Positions 9,162 through 17,769 of a stretch of DNA of 56,125 bases are shown one piece after another. Position 1 is the first letter of the stretch. Each line of letters opens with the position of its first letter. The DNA lies in NCBI GenBank assembly GCA_015661005.1, contig JACTTX010000009.1, forward strand, positions 1 through 56,125. The letters run 5' to 3'. The notes below the pieces were generated by a model. That model was not told the origin of the DNA and searched no databases. It saw only the letters and a program-made list of their open reading frames with translations. The position numbers and the translations under genes are program-made. The DNA is from Candidatus Magasanikiibacteriota bacterium. GTDB taxonomy: Bacteria > Patescibacteriota > Patescibacteriia > Magasanikbacterales > JACTTX01.

Positions 9162-9818
9162 TCAAAATTTGATTGTTTTTTCGGCAGTAATACTTTCCAA
9201 ATCTAAAAGCACCTTCGCGTTCCGTGGACTCCCATCAGAATTTCTAAACCCTTCTTGAAATGAACCAAGTCCACGAACCTTTTTACCATCAAGTAAAATC
9301 AATTTAATCTCTCTCAACCTAAACTCGATTTTTCTCAAACGCGAAGGTGCTTTACGCAAGATTCTTTCTTTCTCAAAATTCGATAGTCCGCCCTTGAGTT
9401 CTTGGTGCCAAACTTGGAAACTTCTATCCTCGTCATTATATTTTGCATCCCCGATTGCCAATATAAGTCCTGCCCCACCAAATTGTTTAATTGCCTCTGC
9501 AATAGCTAAGCTATCATTTACAATAACACTTTTGCTATCTTGACCATTCGCGTTTTTATCTGGGTGTGCCTTAAAGTCCCATGGTATTTCCGAAAATCCA
9601 TCGAATTCAACTCTGCCATATTTTGGACATGGTATTTTTACCAATGGCGGCAATTTTGTATCACAAAGAAACTGAAAATAGAAACCTATCCATTCCATTT
9701 GTTTCCAGTGCGGATAACCTGAATCACGCATTTCTAAAATTGCCTTGCGTCCGTCCCACACAGCGGGCATCTGTTTTAACAATTCTTCTAATTGCGCGAT
9801 TAACTTTTTTGAAATCAT
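9162..9818 (-). CDS. candidate type II restriction endonuclease
   Basis: 218 aa, not a family I can name. It is encoded 5 nt downstream of an adenine-specific DNA methyltransferase in the same orientation, the standard arrangement of a restriction-modification pair. The sequence has EFDGFSEIPWDFKAH (about 70-84) and later LAIGDAKYND. The first gives acidic residues followed by D-F-K, compatible with a PD-(D/E)XK nuclease core, but this is only a motif-level match. Base composition is clearly more AT-rich than the surrounding housekeeping genes, suggesting acquisition. No structural or homology search was possible. Confidence 0.55.
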   Translation of the reverse strand: MISKKLIAQLEELLKQMPAVWDGRKAILEMRDSGYPHWKQMEWIGFYFQFLCDTKLPPLVKIPCPKYGRVEFDGFSEIPWDFKAHPDKNANGQDSKSVIVNDSLAIAEAIKQFGGAGLILAIGDAKYNDEDRSFQVWHQELKGGLSNFEKERILRKAPSRLRKIEFRLREIKLILLDGKKVRGLGSFQEGFRNSDGSPRNAKVLLDLESITAEKTIKF

Positions 9819-9823
9819 AATAA

Positions 9824-11365
9824 TTAAATTACTGAATTGTTATGTACTAACTCAAGCGCACTCGCAAAACTAGGAAATAAACCTTTGGTGATCTCCCTTA
9901 CCAGTGATGGGTCGTGTTTTACATTTTCATTATCTTTACCAGCATTTCGTTTAATTACGCGATTTGTTTTTTCTGATAGTTCAATTCTTGCTAACAAATT
10001 TTTACTAACCGACATTTCATTTATAATCGGCAATGTTAGTAAGGTTTTTTCTGATATTGTCATTCCGCCATCATTAACTCGCCACCACCAATACATATAA
10101 CTACTGTTTAATAATAAATATGCGATATCCATTTCTTTTTCGCTATAAAAATATAGTGTCTTAAACGACGAGCGTTCAACCTCACATTTGAGAGCAGAAA
10201 TGAAATACCTTGGGGTCGAGGGAACAATTAACCTGTACAATGTTTGGCGGCGGGATACCAGATGAGCCAGCATTTTCTCTTGTTTTTTTGCAAAATCATA
10301 GAGAGGCAATAAGTCCTTTTGTAATTTCGGGAAAATATCTTCTCTTGGTTTAATTTCGGTTAAAAAGTTGTCTACGGAATCAAGAAGATTTTGTCTTTCT
10401 TTAACTCGCCATCTAAGCAGTGGTGTTATTCTAAAAATTTGTTTATTGCCATTTTGTTTTGCAACAATAATTCCCGCACGTGTACTATTCGCCGTATTTG
10501 TATTTTTTGAGCCAAATTTTATACCCCGAAAAATATTATCCGGAACATTATCAAAGCAATAAACATCGAGAGCGGTAAAATTATTCAATAATAGTTTTCT
10601 TAATGAATTAAACTTTTGTCCGTTTGTAAATGTCTGTGGCGTAATAGAAACAAAACCCGTAGAAGTTTTTATAACTCTTTCCAAAAAATAAGCATACAAA
10701 TCACGCGCCGAGCTAGTTTCAAATCGAACATCTGGCTCTACCATTACATATGGCGGATTAAGAATTGCGTAATCATATTTAGGCAAGTTATCAGAAAGCA
10801 AAAAATCAGCTACGACAAAGCGCGATTTTATATTTTCAAATAATCGTAAATCATTTTTTTGAAAATTAACTGCTAAAATAAATCGTGCAATAAATAGAGC
10901 TAATTTATCTCGGTCAATAAGGTATATGTTGCTCTTCAAAAAATCCTCTCGGTTTTCTTGATTTTTAATAAGCCAAAAAGACAAATTTCCAACACCAGAG
11001 CAAGGGTCCATCCAAATTTTATTTTTTGGAAAGGTAAGTGTTTTTTTAGCCATGACTTGTGCAACATCATCAGGCGTAAAATATTGTCCCTCTTCTTTTC
11101 GCTTATCGCGATCCATGTAGGCGAGTGAATACTCATAAAGTACAGAAATTTCTCCAACTGAAAGACCGTCTAGAAAATCAAAGTTTTGAATTTCAATATT
11201 TTTGAACTCCTTTTCATCAAGAATGTATCTCAAGTCGGCTCTATCAAATCTATGTAAATGCGTAGCCAAAACTGAATACCACGCTTTTTCTAATCCAAAG
11301 CGGTCAAGAACAAGATTAAATTCTTGTATTGGCAAACTATTTATTATTGACCTACTCTTGCTCAT
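9824..11365 (-). CDS. N6-adenine DNA methyltransferase (type II-like)
   Basis: Methylates adenine in DNA using S-adenosylmethionine. The 513 aa from ATG 11365 carry motif I as DPCSGVGNLSFWL and motif IV as LNPPYVM, in gamma-class order, preceded by EGQYFTPDDVAQVMAKK, typical of N6_Mtase proteins. The C-terminal half (about 300-513) likely holds target recognition. A longer frame to 11551 overlaps tRNA-Ser on the same strand and is rejected. The gene is AT-rich, lies 3' of tRNA-Ser and is followed by a candidate nuclease, so it reads as a transferred restriction-modification cassette. Confidence 0.88.
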   Translation of the reverse strand: MSKSRSIINSLPIQEFNLVLDRFGLEKAWYSVLATHLHRFDRADLRYILDEKEFKNIEIQNFDFLDGLSVGEISVLYEYSLAYMDRDKRKEEGQYFTPDDVAQVMAKKTLTFPKNKIWMDPCSGVGNLSFWLIKNQENREDFLKSNIYLIDRDKLALFIARFILAVNFQKNDLRLFENIKSRFVVADFLLSDNLPKYDYAILNPPYVMVEPDVRFETSSARDLYAYFLERVIKTSTGFVSITPQTFTNGQKFNSLRKLLLNNFTALDVYCFDNVPDNIFRGIKFGSKNTNTANSTRAGIIVAKQNGNKQIFRITPLLRWRVKERQNLLDSVDNFLTEIKPREDIFPKLQKDLLPLYDFAKKQEKMLAHLVSRRQTLYRLIVPSTPRYFISALKCEVERSSFKTLYFYSEKEMDIAYLLLNSSYMYWWWRVNDGGMTISEKTLLTLPIINEMSVSKNLLARIELSEKTNRVIKRNAGKDNENVKHDPSLVREITKGLFPSFASALELVHNNSVI

Positions 11366-11485
11366 AGTTTTATTTGAAGCTCGAACCGTACTTTTTGAGC
11401 CACGCGGAGCGTGGCGAACCCTTTCAGATTCAGGATTTTTTGAGAGGAATACCCCATTTCGGCTTCCGATTCCGATTTTCAATTT

Positions 11486-11573
11486 TGGCGGAGAGGGAGG
11501 GATTCGAACCCTCGGAACCTTTCGGTTCACACGCTTTCCAAGCGTGCGCACTAGACCGCTATGCGACCTCTCC
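11486..11573 (-). tRNA. tRNA-Ser (GGA)
   Basis: Acceptor arms GGAGAGG and CCTCTCC pair, with discriminator G and an encoded CCA (11486-11488). The anticodon loop TTGGAAA gives anticodon GGA. The long variable arm (GAACC/GGTTC) is typical of serine tRNAs, and the T-arm contains GGTTCGAATCC. It separates lgt from the AT-rich restriction-modification cassette. I saw no repeat of its 3' end at the far side of the cassette. Confidence 0.95.
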
Positions 11574-11589
11574 AGCTGTCACTTCTACT

Positions 11590-12353
11590 CTATTTTATCG
11601 CGCGATTCTGGCGCCGCCAAAATCGTGTCAGTAAAATACCGCCAACAATCATCAATATCCCCGCATACTGGCCGGGCGTCAGTCCAAAGTAGCGGGCATC
11701 AGCGCCCATAATATCCCGAGCGCGGAAAAAATCCAAGAGCAGGCGCATCGCGCCGTAATAAATCAAAAAAATCACCGCGAACCAATAATCCAATAGACGC
11801 GCGCCCATCAAACGTCGCAGGAGCAAAAAAACTCCGCCCAGCGCAAAAAGCAGAACCGCTTCAATGAGTCCCATATCCAGACGCGGCCCATCACACTGTT
11901 ATGAATGCCCGGATGCATTTTCGTCAAAAAGCAACCGATCCGACCAAACCCCCAGGCAAAAGGCAAAGCAAAAAAAATTGCGTAGAGATAGGGCGCAAAG
12001 GTGGCCAAGCGCATTCGCCGGAGGCGTAAAAATAATAAAAGCGCCAACACCCCGCCGATCATCCCGCCAAAAGAAGACAAACCGCCGTGCCAAACTTTAA
12101 AAATTTCCAGCGGCGACGCCAGAAAATACTCGGGCTCATAGGCAAAAACGTGGAGCAAACGGGCGCCGGTTAAGCCGCCCACCACCATCCAAAAAGCGGC
12201 GTCAATAATCAAATCAGCGGAAAGACCGCGGCGTCGGACAAAACGCGCCGCCAAAACCACGCCGAGCAAAATTGCCAGAGCAACAAACACGCCCCAGACA
12301 TAAATTGTGATGGGGCCGAGATGGATGACTCGCAATTCAAACCAGGGAATCAT
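11590..12353 (-). pseudogene. lgt: lgt, prolipoprotein diacylglyceryl transferase, frame-disrupted
   Basis: Lgt transfers diacylglycerol to the lipobox Cys of prolipoproteins in the membrane. The N-terminal part runs from ATG 12353 and has the usual start (IHLGPITIYVWG), WHGGLSSFGG and GRIGCFLTKMHPGIHNS. Its frame then diverges and stops at 11808. The C-terminal part continues in another frame from about 11890 (DGPRLDMGLIEAVLLF) to 11590. The break lies near 11885-11900, where GATGGGC could be read in either frame. A few residues usually present between the HPG and GPRxDxGL motifs also seem missing, so more than one base may be lost. This could be real decay or an assembly error. Confidence 0.82.
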
Positions 12354-12360
12354 AAATTAT

Positions 12361-12434
12361 TTAGAATATCTTGTTGCTTAGAACAAGAACGATATTTGTC
12401 GGTTACTATTCAACTTATACGCCATTTGCCATTC
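12361..12434. repeat. family A hairpin, copy A2 (degenerate)
   Basis: The core reads GAATATC, then TTGTTGCTTAGAACAAG, then GATATTTGTCGGTTACTATT; the outer left arm is lost. A trailing fragment (GCCATTTGCCATTCACT, 12421-12437) also appears near copy A6 and near 33611, so it may belong to the unit. The element lies between the lgt start and the end of the LOG gene. Confidence 0.75.
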
Positions 12435-12435
12435 A

Positions 12436-13782
12436 CTAAAAATAACTACGTCTCTTGGCGGCGAGCATTTCCTTAACCGCCGCCTCCGGCGTATCAATAA
12501 TTTTGAAGAGCGACATGTCCTCCGGCGCCACCGCCGCTTCCCGTTCAAAAACATTTTTTTGAATGAAATCAAAAAGCGGTTGCCAAAACTCGCGGCCGTA
12601 AAGCAAAACCGGAATCCGTTCCATTTTTTTGGTTTGCATCAAAGTCAACACCTCAAAGCATTCAGTGAGCGTCCCATAACCGCCGGGAAATAAAATGAAA
12701 CCTAGGGACGGCGAGGAGAGCATATACTTGCGCACAAACGTATAATGGAAACTGATGGAACGCCGGACAAACGGATTGATCCGTTCTTTGTGATCCACAC
12801 TGATGTCCAAGCCCAGCGATTCGGCGCCGGCGTGTGTAGCGCCTTTGTTGGCCGCTTCCATAATTCCCGGGCCGCCGCCGGTGATGATTGTTTTGCCGCG
12901 TCGACCAAGCTCTTTGCAAATGCGGTAGGCGTCGCTGTAAAATCGCGATTGCAATTTGATGTGCGCCGTGCCGATCACCGTGACGGGATTTTTTACGTTC
13001 TGCAAAAATTGATAACCTTCCACCAACTCCGCCATAATCCGGAAGACGCGCCAATTGACTTCATCGCCGTCGCAAAAGGCCTCCGGAGAAATTTCACAAC
13101 GCGGCCGTTCTTTGGTGCGGTGGACAATTTCATAGACCTCTTCAGCGGTGTCAACAATATGAAAGAGCGTCAGGTCTTCCTCGCGCAGAGCATGAATTTT
13201 TTGGTAAGCGTTGTGGCGAAGAAATTCCAAAAGCGGTTGCCAAAATTTTCGGTCAACCATAATGAGCGGCACGCGCATCATACGTTCGGAACGGATGAGA
13301 TCAAGCACTTCAAAAAATTCGTCCAAGGTTCCAAAACCGCCGGGGAAAAAAACAAACGCCTGCGACGGCGCGGTCAGAATCACCTTGCGCGTAAAAAAAT
13401 AATAAAAACCGACGGCCTTCTTGACGTACGGATTGATGCGCTGTTCGCGCGGCAATTGGATATTGATGCCAATTGATTCTCCCCCGCCTTCATAGGCGCC
13501 CTTGTTGGCCGCTTCCATAATTCCCGGGCCGCCGCCGGTCACGGTGGAAAATTTTCCTTTGGCCAACAAGCGTCCCAATTTTTGCGCTTCCTGATAATAC
13601 CACGATGTCGGCAAGGTGCGCGCCGAACCAAAAACCGTCACGGCGCGCGCAATGGATGCGAGAAAAGTGTACCCTTCAACCAGCTCCGCCATCACCCGAA
13701 AAATGCGCCACGTTCGTCCTTCGCCGAATTCGCGATAGATCGGCGTTGGAGAATTTGATTTTGAAGGCGCCGGTGGAGTCAT
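12436..13782 (-). CDS. tandem LOG-family (TIGR00730-type Rossmann) protein
   Basis: About 448 aa from ATG 13782, made of two LOG domains in one chain. Each has GGGPGIMEAANKGA and a PGGxGTxxE motif (PGGFGTLDE and PGGYGTLTE), plus the RINP(Y/F)V segment. LOG enzymes release nucleobases from nucleoside 5'-monophosphates (phosphoribohydrolase); many homologues are unassigned. A single domain is the usual form, with function as a dimer, so this reads as a duplicated gene fused into a built-in dimer. Both halves keep the motifs. It lies 13 nt downstream of gatA in the same operon direction. Confidence 0.85.
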   Translation of the reverse strand: MTPPAPSKSNSPTPIYREFGEGRTWRIFRVMAELVEGYTFLASIARAVTVFGSARTLPTSWYYQEAQKLGRLLAKGKFSTVTGGGPGIMEAANKGAYEGGGESIGINIQLPREQRINPYVKKAVGFYYFFTRKVILTAPSQAFVFFPGGFGTLDEFFEVLDLIRSERMMRVPLIMVDRKFWQPLLEFLRHNAYQKIHALREEDLTLFHIVDTAEEVYEIVHRTKERPRCEISPEAFCDGDEVNWRVFRIMAELVEGYQFLQNVKNPVTVIGTAHIKLQSRFYSDAYRICKELGRRGKTIITGGGPGIMEAANKGATHAGAESLGLDISVDHKERINPFVRRSISFHYTFVRKYMLSSPSLGFILFPGGYGTLTECFEVLTLMQTKKMERIPVLLYGREFWQPLFDFIQKNVFEREAAVAPEDMSLFKIIDTPEAAVKEMLAAKRRSYF

Positions 13783-13795
13783 GCCATTAATTTTA

Positions 13796-15232
13796 TCACA
13801 TTTCTCTTTCCATCGCACGGCCGATCCTCAAAATAATATCTTCTTTAAATCTCGGGCCGATAATTTGCGCGCCAACCGGAAGCGTTCCGACTTTTCCGCA
13901 AGGCACGCTCAAAGCCGGCACACCGGCCAAATTTGCCGGTACCGTCAAAACGTCTGCCAAATACATGGCCAAAGGATTATCAACTAATTCTCCAATTCCA
14001 AAAGGCAATCCCGGATAAGTTGGTGTGATGAGCGCATCAACTTTTTCAAAAACATTTTCAAAGTCCTGTTTGATCAGCGTCCGAACTTTTTGCGCTTTCA
14101 AATAATAAGCGTCATAGTAACCGTGAGACAGCGCGTAGGCGCCGATCATAATGCGGCGTTTTACTTCCGCCGGCAAACCGGACGCGCGGCTTTGCGTGTA
14201 CACCCGCAAAAGATCGTTGCTGTCGCCGTTGGTGACGCGCGCGCCGAAGCGAAGGCCGTCGTATCGCGCCATGTTGGAGCTGTCTTCGCAAGGCACAACA
14301 ATGTAATAGGTGGCAATGGCGTACTTGGTGTGCCGCAGTGACACTTCTTCAACCGTTGCCCCGGCCTGCTCGCAGGCGGCAACGGCTTTCATCACGCAGG
14401 ATTTCACTTCTTCGTTCAAACCTTCAGCGAAATATTCTCTCGGCAAACCAATTCGCAAGCCGTCAATGCCTTTTTTAAGCTCATCGCGATAATTCGGAAC
14501 CGCTTCCGGCAAAGTGGTGGCGTCATACTGATCAACACCGGCAATCACTTCCATCACCGCGGCCGCGTCTTCAACGGTTTTAGTGAGCGGCCCGACCGTG
14601 TCCAATGATGAGGCCATTGGCATACAACCATAACGCGATGTCCGGCCATAACTCACTTTAAGTCCAACAACGCCGCAAAAAGCCGCCGGTTCCCGGATGG
14701 ATCCGCCGGTGTCCTCGCCGATGGCATAGGCGCAAAGATCAGCGGCCACGGCCGCGGCGCTGCCGCCGCTTGAGCCGCCGGAAACTTTGGCGGGGTCATG
14801 AGGATTTTTGACCGGCCCGTAATCCGAATTTTCATTGGAAGCGCCGTGACCAAAGGCGTCGCAATTATTTTTCCCAATTACAATACCGCCATTGTCGCGA
14901 ATTTTTCCAATAACCGTGGCATCATAAGGCGGAATGAAGTTATCTAAAATTTTGGCAGCCGCCGTTGTTCTGATTCCATGCGTGCACAAAGTATCCTTGA
15001 CGGCAAACGGCACGCCCTCCAGCGGCTGTAACTTTTCTCCAACCGCGATTTTACGATCAACGGCCAACGCTTCTTCCGCCGCGCTTTTTTCAGCAACTGT
15101 TATGAAAGCGTTCAAATCTTGATTGCGTTCGTTAATGCGGGCCAGGTAGGCGGCAACCAGTTCGGCGCAAGAAAAATCTTTTTGCCGAAGGCCTTTTTCC
15201 ACAGCAGAGATTGTAAGATTTTGTAGATTCAT
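13796..15232 (-). CDS. gatA: Asp-tRNA(Asn)/Glu-tRNA(Gln) amidotransferase subunit A
   Basis: The amidase subunit of GatCAB, which generates ammonia from glutamine to convert misacylated Glu-tRNA(Gln). The 478 aa from ATG 15232 (MNLQNL) carry the Ser-cisSer-Lys triad: VKDTLC (Lys), GGSSGGSAAA and GEDTGGSIREPA. The length matches the family. The frame stays open upstream through a family B palindrome, so an N-terminal extension from a GTG at 15307 is possible, but it is atypical for GatA. gatC is upstream; gatB is not in this window. Confidence 0.95.
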   Translation of the reverse strand: MNLQNLTISAVEKGLRQKDFSCAELVAAYLARINERNQDLNAFITVAEKSAAEEALAVDRKIAVGEKLQPLEGVPFAVKDTLCTHGIRTTAAAKILDNFIPPYDATVIGKIRDNGGIVIGKNNCDAFGHGASNENSDYGPVKNPHDPAKVSGGSSGGSAAAVAADLCAYAIGEDTGGSIREPAAFCGVVGLKVSYGRTSRYGCMPMASSLDTVGPLTKTVEDAAAVMEVIAGVDQYDATTLPEAVPNYRDELKKGIDGLRIGLPREYFAEGLNEEVKSCVMKAVAACEQAGATVEEVSLRHTKYAIATYYIVVPCEDSSNMARYDGLRFGARVTNGDSNDLLRVYTQSRASGLPAEVKRRIMIGAYALSHGYYDAYYLKAQKVRTLIKQDFENVFEKVDALITPTYPGLPFGIGELVDNPLAMYLADVLTVPANLAGVPALSVPCGKVGTLPVGAQIIGPRFKEDIILRIGRAMEREM

Positions 15233-15248
15233 AAATACCGCGCGATTC

Positions 15249-15302
15249 GGGGTGTCTCGTCCCGCGACCTCGGACGAAACGGTCGCGGATCCGCGACACC
15301 CC
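15249..15302. repeat. family B palindrome, copy B1, at the gatA start
   Basis: A 54-bp element. Outer arms GGGGTGTC/GACACCCC (8 bp) and inner arms CCGCGACC/GGTCGCGG (8 bp) pair around the loop TCGGACGAAAC. Copies B2 (in cysS) and B3 (reverse orientation, in dnaX) share the GNACGAAACGG or GCGAAACGG core and the GG..TGTC ends. B1 lies in the gatC-gatA gap, 16 bp before the gatA ATG, and the gatA frame is open through it. Its transcript hairpin could hinder or tune gatA initiation. Confidence 0.85.
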
Positions 15303-15323
15303 TGCACCCATCACTATAACCAT

Positions 15324-15674
15324 CTAAGTAAAATCTTTTTCGTCATCATCATCTTCCGCCATTGACGCCGCCTTATTGTGAATCAGAGCGGCCGGAACTT
15401 TAAGCGCCGCGCCTTCGGCATCCGGAAAAAGCGCAACAATTTCCTCGCGGCTGTCTTTCGGACAATCGTGGACAACATCTTCACGGTAAACATCCTGCAG
15501 ACCCGTCACTTGCGCCGTGGGTTCTACGCCGTCCGTGTTCACTTCATTCAAAATCTCCATATATTCCAAAACGGCGGAGAGCTGATGGGCGTAAAGATCC
15601 TTTTCCGCATCAGTCAGTTCAAGGCGGGACAGATGCGCCAGATGTTCAATGTCGGCTTTCGTCAGATTGGCCAT
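15324..15674 (-). CDS. gatC: Asp-tRNA(Asn)/Glu-tRNA(Gln) amidotransferase subunit C
   Basis: 116 aa, with the characteristic start TKADIEHLAHLSRLELTDAEK and the middle LEYMEILNEVNTDGVEPTAQ that threads between GatA and GatB. It ends in an acidic tail slightly longer than usual. It is 7 nt downstream of ligA and upstream of gatA, with a 91-nt gap carrying palindrome B1. Confidence 0.93.
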   Translation of the reverse strand: MANLTKADIEHLAHLSRLELTDAEKDLYAHQLSAVLEYMEILNEVNTDGVEPTAQVTGLQDVYREDVVHDCPKDSREEIVALFPDAEGAALKVPAALIHNKAASMAEDDDDEKDFT

Positions 15675-15681
15675 AATTTTC

Positions 15682-17769
15682 TCAAAGCATTTTTTGAATG
15701 TCGCTTTCCGTCACGATTTTCACCCCGAGCTTCTGCGCCTTATCATACTTTGATCCCGGGTCTTTGCCAACCACCACTAAGTCCGTCTTGGCCGAGACCG
15801 TTTCACCAATATCCGCTCCGGCCGCCCGCAGAGCCGCTTTTATTTTTTCACGGGAAAATTTTTCCAAAGCGCCGGTGACCACAACTTTTTTACCGGCCAG
15901 TGGTCCTCTTGCCAACGCCGCCGCATCGGCAACAACAACAATCTTCACCCCGTTTTTTTGCAGAGTATTAACCAAATCCCGATTTTTGGCGTTATAAAAA
16001 AATTCATAAACGCTTTTGGCCACCACTTCACCAATCCCGAAAATATTTTGAAGCGCCGCCTCATCCGCCGCCATCAACGCTTCAATTTTATGAAAGGCCC
16101 GCGACAAATCCAAGGCCGTCTCTTCGCCAACGTTCGGAATGCCGAGGGAATTTATAAATCGCGATAAATTAATGGTGCGGCGGGCGGCAATGGCATCCAC
16201 CAAATTAACCGCGGACTTTTCCGCAAAACGCGTGAGCGGTTCCAAGTCCCCAACTTTCAAAGTAAAAATATCGGCCGGAGTTTTTACCAATCCCGTTTGC
16301 ATTAACTGTTCCACAATTTTTTCCCCAAAGCCGTCAATATCAAAACCGCTTTTGCCGACAAAATGCCTAACTTTCCGCGATTGCACGGCAAAGCAGTGGG
16401 GATTGGCGCAAACAATCGCCACCTCGCCGTTGCGTCGCAAAACGGGCGAGCCGCAAATTGGACAAAGACGCGGAGGATGAATTGCTTTTTCATTTCCCGT
16501 GCGAAGTTTAGTTAGAACTTGCACCACTTTGGGAATAATGTCGCCGGCTTTTTCCAAAATCACCGTATCCCCGATCTTCAAACCCAAGCCGTAGGGTCGT
16601 CTTGTAATCGAGCGTGAGAATCTGGCGGCCACGCTGACGGTAACGGTGGTGCCGCCAACCGGCGTTGGCTTTAAATTGGCGACCGGCGTTAAGACGCCGG
16701 TGCGTCCAACCGACCAATCCACTCCCAGCACAATCGTCGTGGCCTGTTCCGCCGGAAATTTGTACGCGATATGTCCGCGCGGCGTTTTGCCGACAACGCC
16801 GAGCCGCGTAAAAGTCCGATCATCATTGACCGTGGCCACGACACCGTCAAACCAATAATCTTGTTTGTCGCGCTTCAATAAAAGCGCGACGTGATATTTT
16901 TCCACGTCTTCAAGCGTTCGGCAAAAAAGATTCTGCGGATTGGTCTTGACGCCCAGAAGTTTCATCAATTCATGCCCTTGTTCGTGTGTCGTCAATCCTA
17001 AATCCGTGACCAAAGCGTAACCAAAAAAATCCAAATGACGGCTGGCCGTAATTTTGGAATCCAGCTGGCGAATGGCGCCGGCCGCGGCGTTTCTGGGGTT
17101 GGCAAAGGGCGGCTCGCCTTTCTTTCTTTGGCCGACGTTTAATTTCTTCAACGTCTTCTTGGTCATATAGGCCTCGCCGCGAATTTCCATCGTGCCAGTA
17201 TGCAGAGCCGCCACAATTTTTTTGACGCACATTTCCGGCGCGCCGAATTTTTTTACAAACGTCCGCAATTCAACCAAAGACGGCTCCCGCAATCGCAAAG
17301 GAATGGCCTCAATCGTTTTCAAATTTTCCGTGACGTCTTCCCCTTCTTTCCCGTCGCCGCGCGTTGATCCGCGCGCCAAAAGTCCCCTTTCATATTCCAG
17401 AGAAACGGCCAGTCCGTCCATTTTAATCTCGCCGTAAAAATCATAACGGCCGGACGGTTCAATTTTTTTAAGCCGCGCCAGCCAATCGCGCAATTCTTCA
17501 AAAGAAAAAACATCCTCCATTGAGAGCATGGGGATATTATGAAGCGCTTTTTTGAACTCCGGCAGAGCCGCGCCGCCAACCCGTTGAGTTGGCGAGTCCG
17601 GCGTTACCAAATCAGGAAATTCCCGCTCCAACTTAAAAAGTTCGTGCTTCAAAGAATCAAGCGCGGCATCGGAAATCAGAGAACGGTCATGAACGTGATA
17701 TTCGTAACGATAACGTTCAATTTCCTGTTTGAGTTTGGCGAGGCGAGCCGCGGCGGCGGAGGAAGTCAT
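15682..17769 (-). CDS. ligA: NAD-dependent DNA ligase LigA
   Basis: Seals nicks in replication and repair. The 695 aa form a full-length enzyme. There is an N-terminal Ia region with the Tyr pair YRYEYHVHD (20-28) and the adenylation site EIKMDG with Lys116. The OB fold is followed by a four-Cys zinc finger (CPICG...CANPHC), helix-hairpin-helix repeats and a C-terminal BRCT domain (about 620-695). The start overlaps the pilD stop by 4 nt, an unusual coupling of pilus processing with DNA ligation that probably reflects genome compaction. Confidence 0.97.
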   Translation of the reverse strand: MTSSAAAARLAKLKQEIERYRYEYHVHDRSLISDAALDSLKHELFKLEREFPDLVTPDSPTQRVGGAALPEFKKALHNIPMLSMEDVFSFEELRDWLARLKKIEPSGRYDFYGEIKMDGLAVSLEYERGLLARGSTRGDGKEGEDVTENLKTIEAIPLRLREPSLVELRTFVKKFGAPEMCVKKIVAALHTGTMEIRGEAYMTKKTLKKLNVGQRKKGEPPFANPRNAAAGAIRQLDSKITASRHLDFFGYALVTDLGLTTHEQGHELMKLLGVKTNPQNLFCRTLEDVEKYHVALLLKRDKQDYWFDGVVATVNDDRTFTRLGVVGKTPRGHIAYKFPAEQATTIVLGVDWSVGRTGVLTPVANLKPTPVGGTTVTVSVAARFSRSITRRPYGLGLKIGDTVILEKAGDIIPKVVQVLTKLRTGNEKAIHPPRLCPICGSPVLRRNGEVAIVCANPHCFAVQSRKVRHFVGKSGFDIDGFGEKIVEQLMQTGLVKTPADIFTLKVGDLEPLTRFAEKSAVNLVDAIAARRTINLSRFINSLGIPNVGEETALDLSRAFHKIEALMAADEAALQNIFGIGEVVAKSVYEFFYNAKNRDLVNTLQKNGVKIVVVADAAALARGPLAGKKVVVTGALEKFSREKIKAALRAAGADIGETVSAKTDLVVVGKDPGSKYDKAQKLGVKIVTESDIQKML

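Noticed and set aside
11366-11551. N-terminal extension of the methyltransferase through tRNA-Ser
   Set aside because: It overlaps a clear tRNA on the same strand; ATG 11365 gives the normal start.
12745-13476. Open frame of 243 aa on the plus strand
   Set aside because: Antisense to the tandem LOG gene, whose two domains have conserved motifs.
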